From Membranipora membranacea (Eukaryota; Bryozoa; Gymnolaemata; Cheilostomatida; Membraniporidae): a DNA stretch of 64,000 bases. The position numbers and the translations under genes were made by a program. The DNA is taken from contig OU612070.1 in NCBI GenBank assembly GCA_914767715.1, positions 6,713,501-6,777,500 of the forward strand. The letters run 5' to 3'. Shown here piece after piece: positions 47,942-59,249 of the stretch (within the stretch, counting starts at the first letter, position 1; each line of letters begins with the position of its first letter). The notes beneath the pieces were generated by a model that had not been told where the DNA came from, did not search any database, and saw only the letters and a list, made by a program, of their open reading frames with translations.

Positions 47942-48254
47942 GATCTGGTGGCTCTGATCCTTGAGGTAGATAGCGGCCGTCATGCCTGGTGCGACATATT
48001 CCAACGACAGCTGCACTGGGCTGACGGCTCGACAGACCTGGCTTCCGGTGATGATTCAGATCACGCCGCAAAGCACAGTTGAACCTTTGACTTCACACTA
48101 TTGATCCCTTTTTCCTGATCCTTTTTTCCTCGTTGAACTGTTTGGGAACATTCGCAACGAAGCCTTTTACTTTTTATGTTAACTGTGTATTATGTTCTGT
48201 TTTTTTCTCTTGATTTTGTTTAAATTGAGTTAATTTGAATCTCATGTTAATAAA
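47942..48254 (+). CDS. Possible terminal exon with polyadenylation signal (unrecognised)
   Basis: Acceptor TTGCAATCTTTCAG precedes an open frame from 47942 to a TGA near 48080. It encodes LVALILEVDSGRHAWCDIF then QLHWADGSTDLASGDDSDHA. An AATAAA lies at 48249-48254. No upstream partner exon is identified. Composition and signals fit a last exon, but the family is unknown. Confidence 0.3.
48088..48250 (+). repeat. Direct repeat, copy 1 (partner 48818-48960)
   Basis: Both contain 'ttgatcccttttt/tca', 'gaactgtttgggac/a', 'aagccttttactttctatgtt', 'ctgtgtattat' and 'ctcttgattttgtttaaat'. They flank the retroelement leader copy at 48593-48812. Confidence 0.8.
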
Positions 48255-48592
48255 AATTCCCTAACACTCTGTCTTCTGAATCTAGTACTTCTTAGATTAT
48301 TGATCTTGTCCTAGTTGTCTCCCCCACAATATAGTTGTTAACAGTATGAAACCTTCAGCTTGTGCAAAAGTAACACCAACATCTTCTCATTGTTGATAGA
48401 GAATGTATGTTTTTGTAGGTTAAGTTTTTGCTACAAAAAAATTGCAATCAGAATGTCACAATAAAAGGTTTTCATGCAGTCTGTCTGACTGACTCAGGTC
48501 TCAATACTGATTTGCTTGATTCTTACATATTGGACAGTGCTCCATTTTATTCAGCCCAACAAAATTTGAAGTATAATTTGTTATAGATCAGG

Positions 48593-48812
48593 GAGATAAT
48601 GGCAAGGAACAGAGTTCAGTGAACAGAATATCTACCGGGAGTCACAAAATAATTATCGAGGATGAGAGAGGGAGTGCTTTCTTCGCCTCCATGCCTCAGA
48701 CTAGATGTACATTTCTTGCCAAACAGCTCTATGTATAACTTGAAATTATAGTCATAACCAGTTGAGTATGGAACCAGACAGCATCAAATATGTTTTAGCA
48801 CGATTTCACAGG
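48593..48812 (+). mobile_element. Diverged copy of the Gypsy-type leader ('cagggagataatggcaagg')
   Basis: Aligns with the leader found at 50416, 59562, 60475 and 61380: 'gagataatg(a/g)caagga', 'cctc(c/g)atgcctcagactagatg', 'gagtatgga' and 'acagcatcaaatatg'. This is the most diverged copy and has no gag attached. Confidence 0.7.
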
Positions 48813-48817
48813 AGGAA

Positions 48818-48960
48818 TTTGACTTCCCACTGTTGATCCCTTTTCATCCATGAACTGTTTGGGACCGTATGTAACAAAGCCTTTTACTTTCTATGTTGAC
48901 TGTGTATTATCTTCTGTTTTTTCTCTTGATTTTGTTTAAATGGAATTAATTAGAAGCTTG
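48818..48960 (+). repeat. Direct repeat, copy 2 (partner 48088-48250)
   Basis: Second copy of the 3'-UTR-like segment described at 48088. It lies immediately downstream of the leader fragment. Confidence 0.75.
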
Positions 48961-50079
48961 TGTTTATAAACATTAATTTGCTTACACACCTACAACAACA
49001 TCCTGTATCTGACTTTTCGTCTGTAAAATATTTCTGCTGGATTGCAATGATCTGTTGACAAACTAAACCGTAAAACAAACATTAGTCAAGTGAATTTTTG
49101 GTTCATATTGATGATGTGACGCATTAATCTTAATCTGGCATCGATATCAAGCTTTTTTGCAGTACAGGTAGCAGTATTTATTTTTTGTAATTTTGTGTTA
49201 CCAGTCACAGTTTTGAGACTAGAAAGTTGACCCAATACAGGCTAAGAATAAATTATGTTATCCCAGGTATTATGATCCCAGGTATTATGAGTAAATATTA
49301 AACAAAATGGATGCAATTATCAGGTACCATGCTCAGCATTAATGCAGCCAATCGATTGATGTCACAGGTCAATAACAACATCATGTAATCACCACAATAA
49401 TGCTTACATGTAATCAGTTGCAATCTCATGTTACAATGCCTTATGTTATCAACTTGATCGACAACCTGTGACAATAAAAATATTCTTTCCAATTTTCTTT
49501 CCGTTTGTTCTTTAATCTATTTTTCCTGGCCCTGAGTGCAAAACATTTTTAATGACATGACTTTGATTGCCGATAAAAGTATATTATGTACAAATTGCAG
49601 CTAGCCACTTAATTTTACAGGTCAATTACAATCACACGCAATGACCACACCAAGACTTTATCAGACAACCTCTTGTGCAATTGGTTAAGGGTATAGAATG
49701 TTTGGGAAAATAATTTGCGGGCAAAAGGTCAGAAATATTACTTCAAGTAATTACTATAAGTAAAGTATATTCATTTGTTTGATACAACAACAAAATAACG
49801 AGTCAACAGGTAAGGTTTCCATACCAAAATCACTGCAATAAGCAAGGTGAGGTTACTCACATAAAATATAATCATTTGGGTTCTTTGTATAAGGGGTGTG
49901 GAAATTTCATAAGATACCTCTTACAAAATGAAAAAACACACCTCAGAAATGTGGTACATTGTCTTGCAACTTTTCAGCTTGTATGCTGTCTATATAGTAT
50001 AGGGTATAGTATAGTAGTATAGTAGAATACATGAAACATAGTATTATCCAATATACCTCAGAGTAATCAATAATCTTGT
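48961..50079. other. No gene recognised; short tandem repeats
   Basis: 'atcccaggtattatg' occurs twice near 49261-49290, and a 'tatagtatag' microsatellite lies near 49992-50030. Confidence 0.35.
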
Positions 50080-51001
50080 CCATGGACACTGCAGGAATAC
50101 AAGTACAAAGTTTGATCATCTTTTTGGGACCCTAGTTTGTAAAATTTTCGTGACAAAAAAAATGTAGTAACAAAACTCATTTTTAACTGATTTTGACTGA
50201 TCAATGTATTTGATGATATGTTAGACCATCTTAGCTCTTTTGATTAGGAAACATGCTCATAAAATACAAAACTGCTAAAAAATGACTTTTTGTTCGTTAC
50301 ATGTCATTTTCTTTTGATTATTTATTTGTACTTGAGAATGAATAATTCTTATTATTATTTTTGTTCCATTTGTCTCACCATGTTATCACAGAAAAATGGG
50401 TAGATATATGAATCAGGGAGATAATGGCAAGGATCGGAGTACAGAGAACAGAAAATCTGCTGAGAACCGCAACATAATACAGGGATGAGACATCGAGAGC
50501 TCACTTTGCCTCCATGCCTCAGACTAGATGGACATTATTTGCGGAAAAGCTCTATATATATAACCTGAAATTATTCATGCGAACAGAGAACCACCCTGAC
50601 TTGCTGAGAAACCCAGCGTTACTAAATGGAAACAGACAGCATCAAATATCTTTTCAAAGTGATTTCAATCGAGTTGAAGAATAAGAGGGGCAAATTCTAA
50701 TTTTCTTCTGTTTTCTTCCATTTTTATTGTTGGCGTTTCAAGTTTCTTATGTTTGTCTGTTCTGCTTATAATTATAAGAATGAATTATAAGAGAGCAGCA
50801 TATGTCCTATTTGTTTTTGGTCTTTCAGCATCAACCAGAATTGGAAACAAAGTGCTCAATGGGAAGAACTTATCGGTTGATGCAAAGCTGGCAAGTAGCA
50901 TACTGAACTTAGTCAAAGCAAATAATAAAAAAAAAATTAATCCATACAACAGTAAAAGTTATGGGAATATGCAATGCAAGCTTGAATTGATCAAACCATA
51001 A
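50080..51001 (+). mobile_element. Gypsy-type 5' leader/LTR-like segment, copy (parallels 59250-60120)
   Basis: Collinear with 59250-60120: 'catggacactgcaggaatacaag', 'actgatcaatgtatt', 'catgctcataaaatacaaaact', then the 'cagggagataatggcaagg' leader and a short frame containing YKRAAYVLFVFG. Diverged by about a fifth at a glance. No gag follows, so it is an isolated 5' segment. Confidence 0.75.
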
Positions 51002-53322
51002 CTAGCCTGGTTTCAATCTGGAGGGTTGCACAATCAAAAAAACTTCTTTGCTTAGCTATAAGCTCACAAGCAGGCATTTAATTTGAAAACAAATCCTGGA
51101 AACTTATACCATCCTCTGTTCTGAACAAGCTAGGACTGCAAATAATTATAAAAATCAAGAGCTGTTTTCCAAAATAGAACACCAATGTGTATACGAAAAT
51201 TAAAGTCTCATTAGGTCTCAAACCTGCTACAGCCTTAATGATCACTGTGTAAATAGCTTAGCATCTAGATGGTGGCATATGGTAGACAGTTTGGCAAATC
51301 AGTTCAACGCTCATTTTGAAACATGTCGAAAATAACTTAGAAGGTATGTCGTGAAAAGCCTGCCTGGTCCTGGGAAAATTGAGAATAAATATACTGGTAC
51401 GCGTCGGGTAACATGATAATCCAGTGTAAGAACTCTTTTTATTGTTTGGAGGCGCAATTAGAGACACAAATCTGTAAACTGACCAGCAACAAAAAAAATG
51501 TAGTATCAATGCCAACATCAACCCCCACACAGGCTTTTGGGAGACTCCATCAAAAAGTTGTATGGGTAGAAAGGAAAAACAAACTTAAGCGACCTCATCC
51601 ACAAATAATTAAGGTAAATACCAGCTCGTATTTACTCCTCTCAGTATATTACATACAGTCACAAGAGGCATCAAAACATCCTGTTAAGGTTTGTCTCCTC
51701 ATCAGTCATACCCTGAACAGATCAGTCAAACAATTGCTTACTTATTAACAAGTCAAATAGTAACATCCTAAATATCAAAGTATTATGCCACTGATGGAGA
51801 CGGCCTCATGCAAAACATAACGTTGTACTTTATGCTGTCACTGTGCAAATAATAGTAATAATAGCAACAGTATGTTTTCTCTGATGTAAGGAGGGTTTTC
51901 CCTATATTTGATTTGGGCAAGCCAGAAATTGACAGTTGTTTGGGGGCATCTATGACTTAGACAATTAACAGTTTGCTAATTTTATTTTACAGGGAAATGA
52001 TTAAATAATGACACTCCAAGCTTTACAACTTCACCCACAATGAATTGACTGCAGCTTTTTTTCTGATTCAGATTGTTATATAACGATGTATTTGTATCCC
52101 ACTGCAACTCAACCCATAGAAATGCTTTGAGTACTTTATATCATGTAAGGGATACGGAAAATTTATATGATACATTTTAAAGCGACAAAGCAAAAGTCAG
52201 TAATGAGGTACGCTGTTTTGCAAACTTTTCTGCTAGTATGATGTCCATGATACCTGTGATCAATCTTCTGCCAAGCCATTAATGTGTTCCATTACGTTGG
52301 GATATTACATTATTACAGCTAAATTAAAAATTTGACAAAAATATCATCCTTTGACATATTCACTGTGCAACATGCTTGTCCATGATACATGTGGTCATCT
52401 ATTGCCATGATTTTCTGCAGAGCCATTAATATATGTCATTGTGCTTGCAAACTGTATCTTTTATCTTCTTAAGGCTTGTAACTAAAAACTTTTTTTTTCT
52501 TAAAACTGATTATGATGCCAATAAAAGTATACAAAAAAAACTTTATAACAGCTTACTTAAACATTTCAATATTATCCACCTACATTCTGTTCCGTCTACT
52601 ATAGTTCAAATATGCAATCAGGATTTGATTTCAATCAGTTCAAGTGCAGTGTAAAGATAACCATATGAGAATATACTATAAAGAAATCATAATTGTATTG
52701 TTAACTCCATGTCACCTATTCAATTAATTACTAATTGATTAATCATTCAATTACCAGCAAATGGAAAAACACACCTGGCGAAGGAAAGTATGATGTAACG
52801 TAAAAAGCCAAAAATTCACCTTAAAGACTTTGTTTGAGGCTGCTCTTTTGTATCACATCTTATTCTCCATATTTTATTCTATCATGTGAGCGATTTTCAG
52901 CTTTATAATCCAAATATTGAGGAAGTTATGGCCTCTCAAACTTCCAAGGTGACGGCAATTTATCGGCAGGGGGGCAATTTAGGCGCCAAAGGTGGTGCAC
53001 GGGGATTAATTATAATTAGTATTTGCTATTGACAAGCAACACCATTGGATAATGAGTGTAATGTCACGCCTAGTTACGTTTTAGCCCAGTCCACGTGGCA
53101 TTTGAGTTTTGCAGAAATCGCGCTTGCATGTTTCAAGTGTTTTCTCAAGTGCTCAAGTGTGTTATGCAAGAAATCAAGCAACACCTGTGCCCTTGCAGCT
53201 TTGCAGCCGACTGCAATGTTTATGTGATGTTGAAAGGAAGCGACACTTCACATCAGCTGATGAAAACATTTGACTTTGTGTACAAACAAGGATTATTTGT
53301 ATCCTGCTATTCCACTGTATAA
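51002..53322. other. No gene recognised
   Basis: Several open frames up to 111 codons (51413-51748 plus) show no family match or convincing splice borders. Confidence 0.4.
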
Positions 53323-53550
53323 CAGGGCCATAGATTAGAAAAATTGGTAGGGGAGGCAAAGGTCCGAGGCAAGTCCAATGCATCACCAGTAACCTCCTCC
53401 CCGAGAAATTTAAGCCATGTAATAAGCAACTGGAAATCCCAGAGGAGCTGATTCTGACATGGATTATTGAATTAGAGTGTTTTTAGGCCACTGTATTTAG
53501 CTATCTAGGGGAGGCAGTGCCTTTCTGCCTCACCTAGAACTACGGTCCTG
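53323..53550. mobile_element. hAT-like MITE (CAGGGCC...GGTCCTG), second near-full copy
   Basis: Collinear with 17206-17438: 'ggtaggggaggcaaa', 'gcatcaccagtaacctcctcc', 'gtgtttttaggccact', 'ctaggggaggcagtgcct' and the end 'gaactacggtcctg'. Flanks 'ctgtataa' and 'tacaataa' are only partly alike, so the target duplication is eroded. Confidence 0.8.
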
Positions 53551-55034
53551 TACAATAAATAGTGTAAACTTATTCTAACTATCGTAGAGGTATAATTGTA
53601 ATAATCTTTGACACAATGATAATAAAAATAACCTTGCAGAAATGAAAGTGAATTAGAGAGATGCTGCTGCATTACCTTTCTCTAGAAAAAACTTGTTACG
53701 GAAAAATTTGCAGTACAAATTTTTAATGGTATGCGTTACATTAGAGGACTATGAGCAGATGAAGATAAATGCAAAAGACGGAGGATGTCCGTGGTAAAGT
53801 GAACATCCGAAGGGAAGTCATTTCGCCTGTGGTGTGAAAGTGTGTGATAATCCGGCCATAGCCAACCTCCGGTCGATTGTGAGTTTTGCCGAAAAGGTCA
53901 CTTTGTTTGGCCAGTTGCACTCTCACCACAGAGAAAAGTTGAAACGCACTTTCTCGCATTGTTCAAAATTTTGGTGTACGATATATTCATTATGGTTGCA
54001 TCTGAAATTCAGGAAATTTCTAGTTGTTGTTCTATTGCAGCAGATGGGAATTCCCCACTACATGTAACATTCATGGAAAAGACAGGTCAAAAAAAAAGGT
54101 TGCATAAAAATTGTTGCGGCTAATTGGTATACGCCAAAAAAAGTAGCCAAATTCGAGAAAAAAGTTTGGTGATGCATGCCCTAATCCTCCATATGTCCGG
54201 TATACATGGATGACCAATTATAAATGAAGTGATTGTTTATTTATGTCACATCATGAAAAACATACATGACATCATCATACTCGTGTTTACTCGAATCCTC
54301 TATACTGTATCATACTAATCTCTTAGATGAGATACATAGAGTTTTGGTCATTACAACCCTAACAAACTCCCAAAATGATCGATAAGAATAGTGTTTATTT
54401 GTGGCGGCTTGTCTGCAACATCAATGCAAAATTCTGTATTCAACAGTGCCCTTGGATAAAGCCCATATAGCTATTTCATCCCATCTCAGCAACAGCAACC
54501 GACAGCAACCGTAACTAGGCACTTGAAAAAAATTCTAGGCACTATATAAATCTGTCATGTCAATCGTATTTCAAAATCGACCAATAAGAACCAGTAAAAT
54601 AAGGGGCGGCTAATTTGAAATCTCCGCGGCTGTGCAATTTTGAGTCAAAGCTGATGCATTTTCACCACTTTCTAAGGAGATTTTTGGAATAAGATTTATA
54701 TTGGGATGTGTATATGAAAAATCTGCATCAGGCCATGCAATTTTCATCTCCATAAAGTCAAGACTGCTCATCATATTCCCAAAAAATCAGGAGGAATTTG
54801 AATGCTGCTAACCCCATTTGAATTTGATATGGCTGGGTGATCGCTTTACATTGACTAGCCCTTTCATACCGGTCAAGGCACTTTAAATCTTCCTTTTATA
54901 AACTGTGATATTTGTGCAGCTCTTTACATTCCTCCTATTTATTCTCCTTATACACCCTTATTTATTCCCTATTTGTTGCCTGTTTATTTGCTATTTATTT
55001 GCTATTTATTCGTCTTCACTGCTGCTCTGTTACT
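53551..55034. other. No gene recognised; one unassigned open frame
   Basis: A plus-strand frame from about 53805 to 54067 reads EHPKGSHFACGVKVCDNPAI and continues with a basic segment. It has two Cys and several His residues but no family match. Otherwise nothing is seen. Confidence 0.3.
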
Positions 55035-55560
55035 GTTAAAGATTCTGTACGAACCACAGCTATATATAGTCAGGCAGCTGGTTCTGCAGTAATTATGCAA
55101 TATTTTCACATTTAGAAAATTCTGAGCACTTCTGGGTCAAAATTATGTATAGTGTTAGAAATTGTCCTCCCTTCTCATCTATGAGCTGTGAGGTATTCTT
55201 GACCCCTAGTCCTGTGCAAACCTAATGAGCTACCACTTCAATACACTTTTAATTACCATTCTTCTCCACATAAATATAGTTCCATTGTCAGTAGACATTT
55301 TAAAACAGTAGATATCTCCATTTGTTAATTTATACAGTTTTCTCAAGTAGATAGAAGTGATGGTTTATTGGGTTGGTACAGCACTAGGCCTCATAAATAC
55401 CTCACAGCTCATAGATGAGAATGGAGGACAATTTCTAACACTATACATAATTTTGACCCAGAAGTGCTCGGAATTTGAAGATTTGTGAAGATATTGCATT
55501 ACTACTGCAGAACTAGCTGCCAGACGATGTATTGCTGTGGTCCATCTGAAGTCTTTGATA
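55035..55560. mobile_element. Foldback (long palindromic) element, about 175-bp arms
   Basis: Left arm about 55035-55210 and right arm about 55375-55560 are reverse complements at roughly nine in ten positions. 'gagcacttctgggtcaaaat' pairs with 'attttgacccagaagtgctc', and 'ctcatctatgagctgtgagg' with 'cctcacagctcatagatgag'. The spacer is about 165 bp with no open frame. No target duplication can be fixed by eye. Confidence 0.85.
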
Positions 55561-55815
55561 CATCATGGTAAGGCTTCGCGGAAGAGCCGATAAGTTTTAT
55601 TGTTATGCTTTGTATTCACGGTATGCTAATCTTAATGTCATAAAAATGTGGTGCTTTTGTATGCAAAGAAGGTGCACTTGTATTCATTCCTTCATTACTA
55701 TGTTGAACGCAAATTTGTGAATTTGATGAGTGGACGTTGAGCTTCAAAGTCGCTGGTGTTATGATGTTCAATGCCTGTGTGTTTTAGCTGTTTAATCATC
55801 ATCAGGAGCCTGGGG

Positions 55816-57917
55816 CAGGCAGACGCAATCACAAGAAGCGTCCACATCTGAAGCCACCCCGTCAAGGTTGAGCATACCCACCAACGAGCTCTGGGTGCAT
55901 CTGGCGAGAATCCAAATTACTGGTAAGTAAGCTCTTGATTAACGTATTTCTATTGCATGGTTTAACAGGACTTATTATTCTACCTGGTACTTGCTGTTAT
56001 ATTTTGTCACCGTCCTTTTTTTTCCCAGATGACTCTCAACCTGACGACAGTGTTGCGGATCCTGACTTCAACCTGGAGGGTGCAATACTGGAGGCCGATG
56101 ACGATGATGGGGATGTGGCTGAAATCAATGAAATTCCAGATCCAGCCATGGAGACTCTTGGAGGTGAATGTTCACCAATGACTTCTCTGGCAATGCATTA
56201 GTGGTTGGTCTTCGTCTCGACTGAACTTCTACTATGTTTCACTAATAGCTGAAGTACTGCTTACTGTGATTGAAAACTGCGAACCATATTTGCTGTAGAC
56301 ACTGATGGAGGCCATGGTTCCAGGCTAAACTTGAGGAATATAGAAGGATGGGCCAGATCGAGGAGTCCAAGGCACCAGACAGCAGCTGGTGTCCTCATTG
56401 GGGAGCGGTGTGGTCACACGGCGGAGAGCAGAAATAGAGTTTACCAATGCCACCTGCTCTCTTAGGAGCAAAGACAGTCTATATTCAAGACTGTCAGAAA
56501 TGACATCGGCTCTGAGCAGGGCAGGTGGAACTGGTATGCCAGCCACATCAAGGAAGTAAGTTCTTATTATTGATCTAGATTGACTCTCATGCTGTGCTGC
56601 ATCGTTTGCTTTCGACGATTGCCTTATAAATGAATAAATAAATTGCGTTTACCCCGCTATTACCTACCTCTGGACGGCAGCCAGGATGTGTGTGTTTGCA
56701 CTGAGATGTGGTGTGGCACCCTCGCACTCAATTTCAAGCAGTGAGTCGAATTTAATAATAACTCTTCAAACCGAGATATGTGCCATTTAGTTTTTGATAG
56801 AAGGGTAATTGGTTCATGACTTCTTGTCTGTTCACTATCACTGCATTCAATTCGATTTTACTATGCAACTATTATACTAGCAACTAATGGAGTGAGAGAA
56901 AAGTGTGTTTACAGGGGAGTGCCAGCTAACAAGATTCAAGATTCAGAGATTGCGGACAAGGCTCGGTTTGTAATAGAGGCGAGCCAGGTGACGAGGAGCC
57001 ACTACTGCCGCACTTCCAGCAGATGGCAATATCTCCCTGCTGGAGTTCATCTGGCAGACCTCTATAGAGAGCTTCTGAAAAGCCTAACACCAGCTCAGAA
57101 TAATCCAGCCACACCTGGTTCTACACCCTCAGTGGCACCCACTTCAACCTGGGTACACAAAAGCCGAAGAGCGATAAGTAAGTTGAACATCTTCCATTGC
57201 TTAGCAACCATCTGTGATTATTTTGCGTTCCATGTTTTGTGTTGGTTAATGAATTGAAGACTGTGAGTGTTCATGGTTCTTTCTTCCAGATAACTGAACT
57301 TTGTTATTGTTTCTTCCAGCTGTGATCTGTGTGTAACTTACCTTAATCAGCAGGATCTGTCTGAGGAGGAAACTTAAAGATACGAGAGACACATTACTAT
57401 GAGAGATGAAGCTTACCTCAGCAGGCAGCTGCACATTGAGGACCCATCAAAAGTCGTGGTTTTACCTTTCCCGAAGCTGAGGTCCAGCAAACATACATTT
57501 TATAAGTCACGAATGGTGCTCTACAACCTTTGTTTTTTTGTAAAGAACACACAGCAGGGCTACTGCATGTGTTGGAGCCAGGTAGAAGGCGGAAGACGAA
57601 GCAACGAAATTGCTACCTGCTTGAAAAAATTCTTCTCAACCTTTATGGCAGACAATCGTCACATAGATTTCTACAGCGATGGCTGTCCAGGCCAAAATAA
57701 AAACAGAGCTGTTGTGGCTGCTTTGGTCCATTTTGCCCGCAACAGCCGACCTGGCCAGATAGTAGAGCTGAAGTTTTTCGAGACTTGGCACAGTCACATG
57801 GAGGAGGTCGACTCAGTGCATTCCTCCATTGAAATGGGCGAAAAGCAGGTCACTACAACAAGCTGGTTGAGTAGATCAACTGAATTGGACAAAACTGCAC
57901 AACAGGCTACAGCTTAG
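55816..57917 (+). pseudogene. Transposase-like gene, copy B (multi-exon, two nonsense codons)
   Basis: Exons, phase-consistent over the first five: 55816-55921, about 56030-56164, about 56300-56549, about 56645-56755, about 56915-57177, then about 57320-57917. The products include an acidic N-terminal segment, a helix before the RYYLPLDGSQDVCVC block, SHYCRTSSRWQYLPAG and LADLYREL. A Cys pair CDLCVTY leads into a C-terminal domain with HIDFYSDGCPGQNKNR and WHSHMEEVDSVHSSIE. The FYSDxCxGQN plus GHSxMExDSxHxxIE pattern occurs in many uncharacterised, repeated animal proteins; the spaced acidic residues suggest an RNase-H-like transposase, which is inference. TAG at 56463-56465 and TAA near 57372 interrupt otherwise good frames. 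The family looks mobile because copy A and its 3' repeat lie nearby. Confidence 0.65.
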
Positions 57918-58255
57918 GATTTTAGTAGTCATAAAAGTGACAGGTTCATTCTATCGCTGAGTAAGAACATGCCCAAAAAAATTATTTTCTCAAAAGATTT
58001 AGGTTGGCCAGTTGCCTGTAATTAGAGTGTCTCCAATTCAAAAATATAACATATCAAATTATCAGAAAATTTGATTTAAAATAATTGGTGATTATTGCTA
58101 AGGGTGAAAAGACTGATAATTTAATTGTTTCACTTTCAAGATTTTATTTTATAAGGCCTTTGAATAAGGTATTTTTATCTTTTTAGCTCTCAGGACAAAC
58201 ACAGACTCAATATGAAAAATATCTCATCTTGTTATTCTGGATATAGCATTACCAT

Positions 58256-58641
58256 CATAGATTTAAAAACAGTATAGATAGGTCATTGTGTGCTCCTGTC
58301 TATCCAATAATATGATAGCTACTTTAGCCTCAGATCTAGGAATTTTAGCAATCTAGACCATAAGGCTGGGTGTCACATGACTGTTAGTAAAACGACCTTC
58401 CAGCCAATCATGTTCTTACAACATTGTGATTGGCTCAGAAGTCGTTTGAGTCAGTATAGCCTTCTCTCATTGGACACTTTCTGATAAGGTTAACATCATG
58501 AAAGACAAAAGACTATAAACCAACTGGCAGTTACGCTATGCATAACGCGACACTGCGGGTGGCACAATGACGATACGGGTGGGGATATAATGCAAAGTTA
58601 CTGAAGCCCAATGTCCTATCTATACTGTTTTTAAATCTATG
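58256..58641. mobile_element. 386-bp MITE with 27-bp perfect TIRs and 8-bp target duplication
   Basis: Left end CATAGATTTAAAAACAGTAT and right end complement match for 27 bases, then one mismatch and five more matches. ATTACCAT is duplicated at 58248-58255 and 58642-58649. The uninterrupted site is visible in the paralogous repeat near 47405-47420. An 8-bp duplication points to the hAT superfamily. No coding capacity. Confidence 0.93.
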
Positions 58642-58649
58642 ATTACCAT

Positions 58650-59249
58650 GCAGAATTCACGTATTAAGAAAGTCGATTAGGGCAGAACTGTTTCTATCAA
58701 AAGAAACAAAGAATAATATCGTTATCTAATTTGATGTTGAAGAGGTGGCGATATTTTAGGGTTACATCCATTCACACTTTATTTAGACAATAATGCTGCT
58801 TTAGAGCGGGCAAATTATGAAAATAATACAAAAAGCTACATACCCTATTCTTTTGTTTGAGGGACACTTCCTATTATCAGTATTATTATGTGTCTATGAA
58901 CGATAAACAACACTCTCAGAGAACCATAGATGAAGGCGGATAATGTACAGTCAGGAAAGTGTTACACCACTGATAAGGTTTGATTCAAGGACCTTAGGTC
59001 AGAACATATCATCTGACACATTTGATAACATCTATTATTTGTGCAACAGACCAGCTGTTATGTAAAGGGAATGAGCAGAGCCGGAGATACTAGAATTCAC
59101 TTTTGATTGATTAATTTTTACAAATATTTTTTTTAATATTATTATGTTACTACCAATATTTTTTTTCCACCGATTTTGTGTTTGATGTTCCAACATTTTA
59201 TTAATTTTTGCCCAAATATTTTGTTATACTTCAAAGTAATCGTTAATCT
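58650..59249. other. No gene recognised
   Basis: The first about 30 bp continue the dispersed repeat interrupted by the MITE. The rest is unassigned. Confidence 0.35.
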
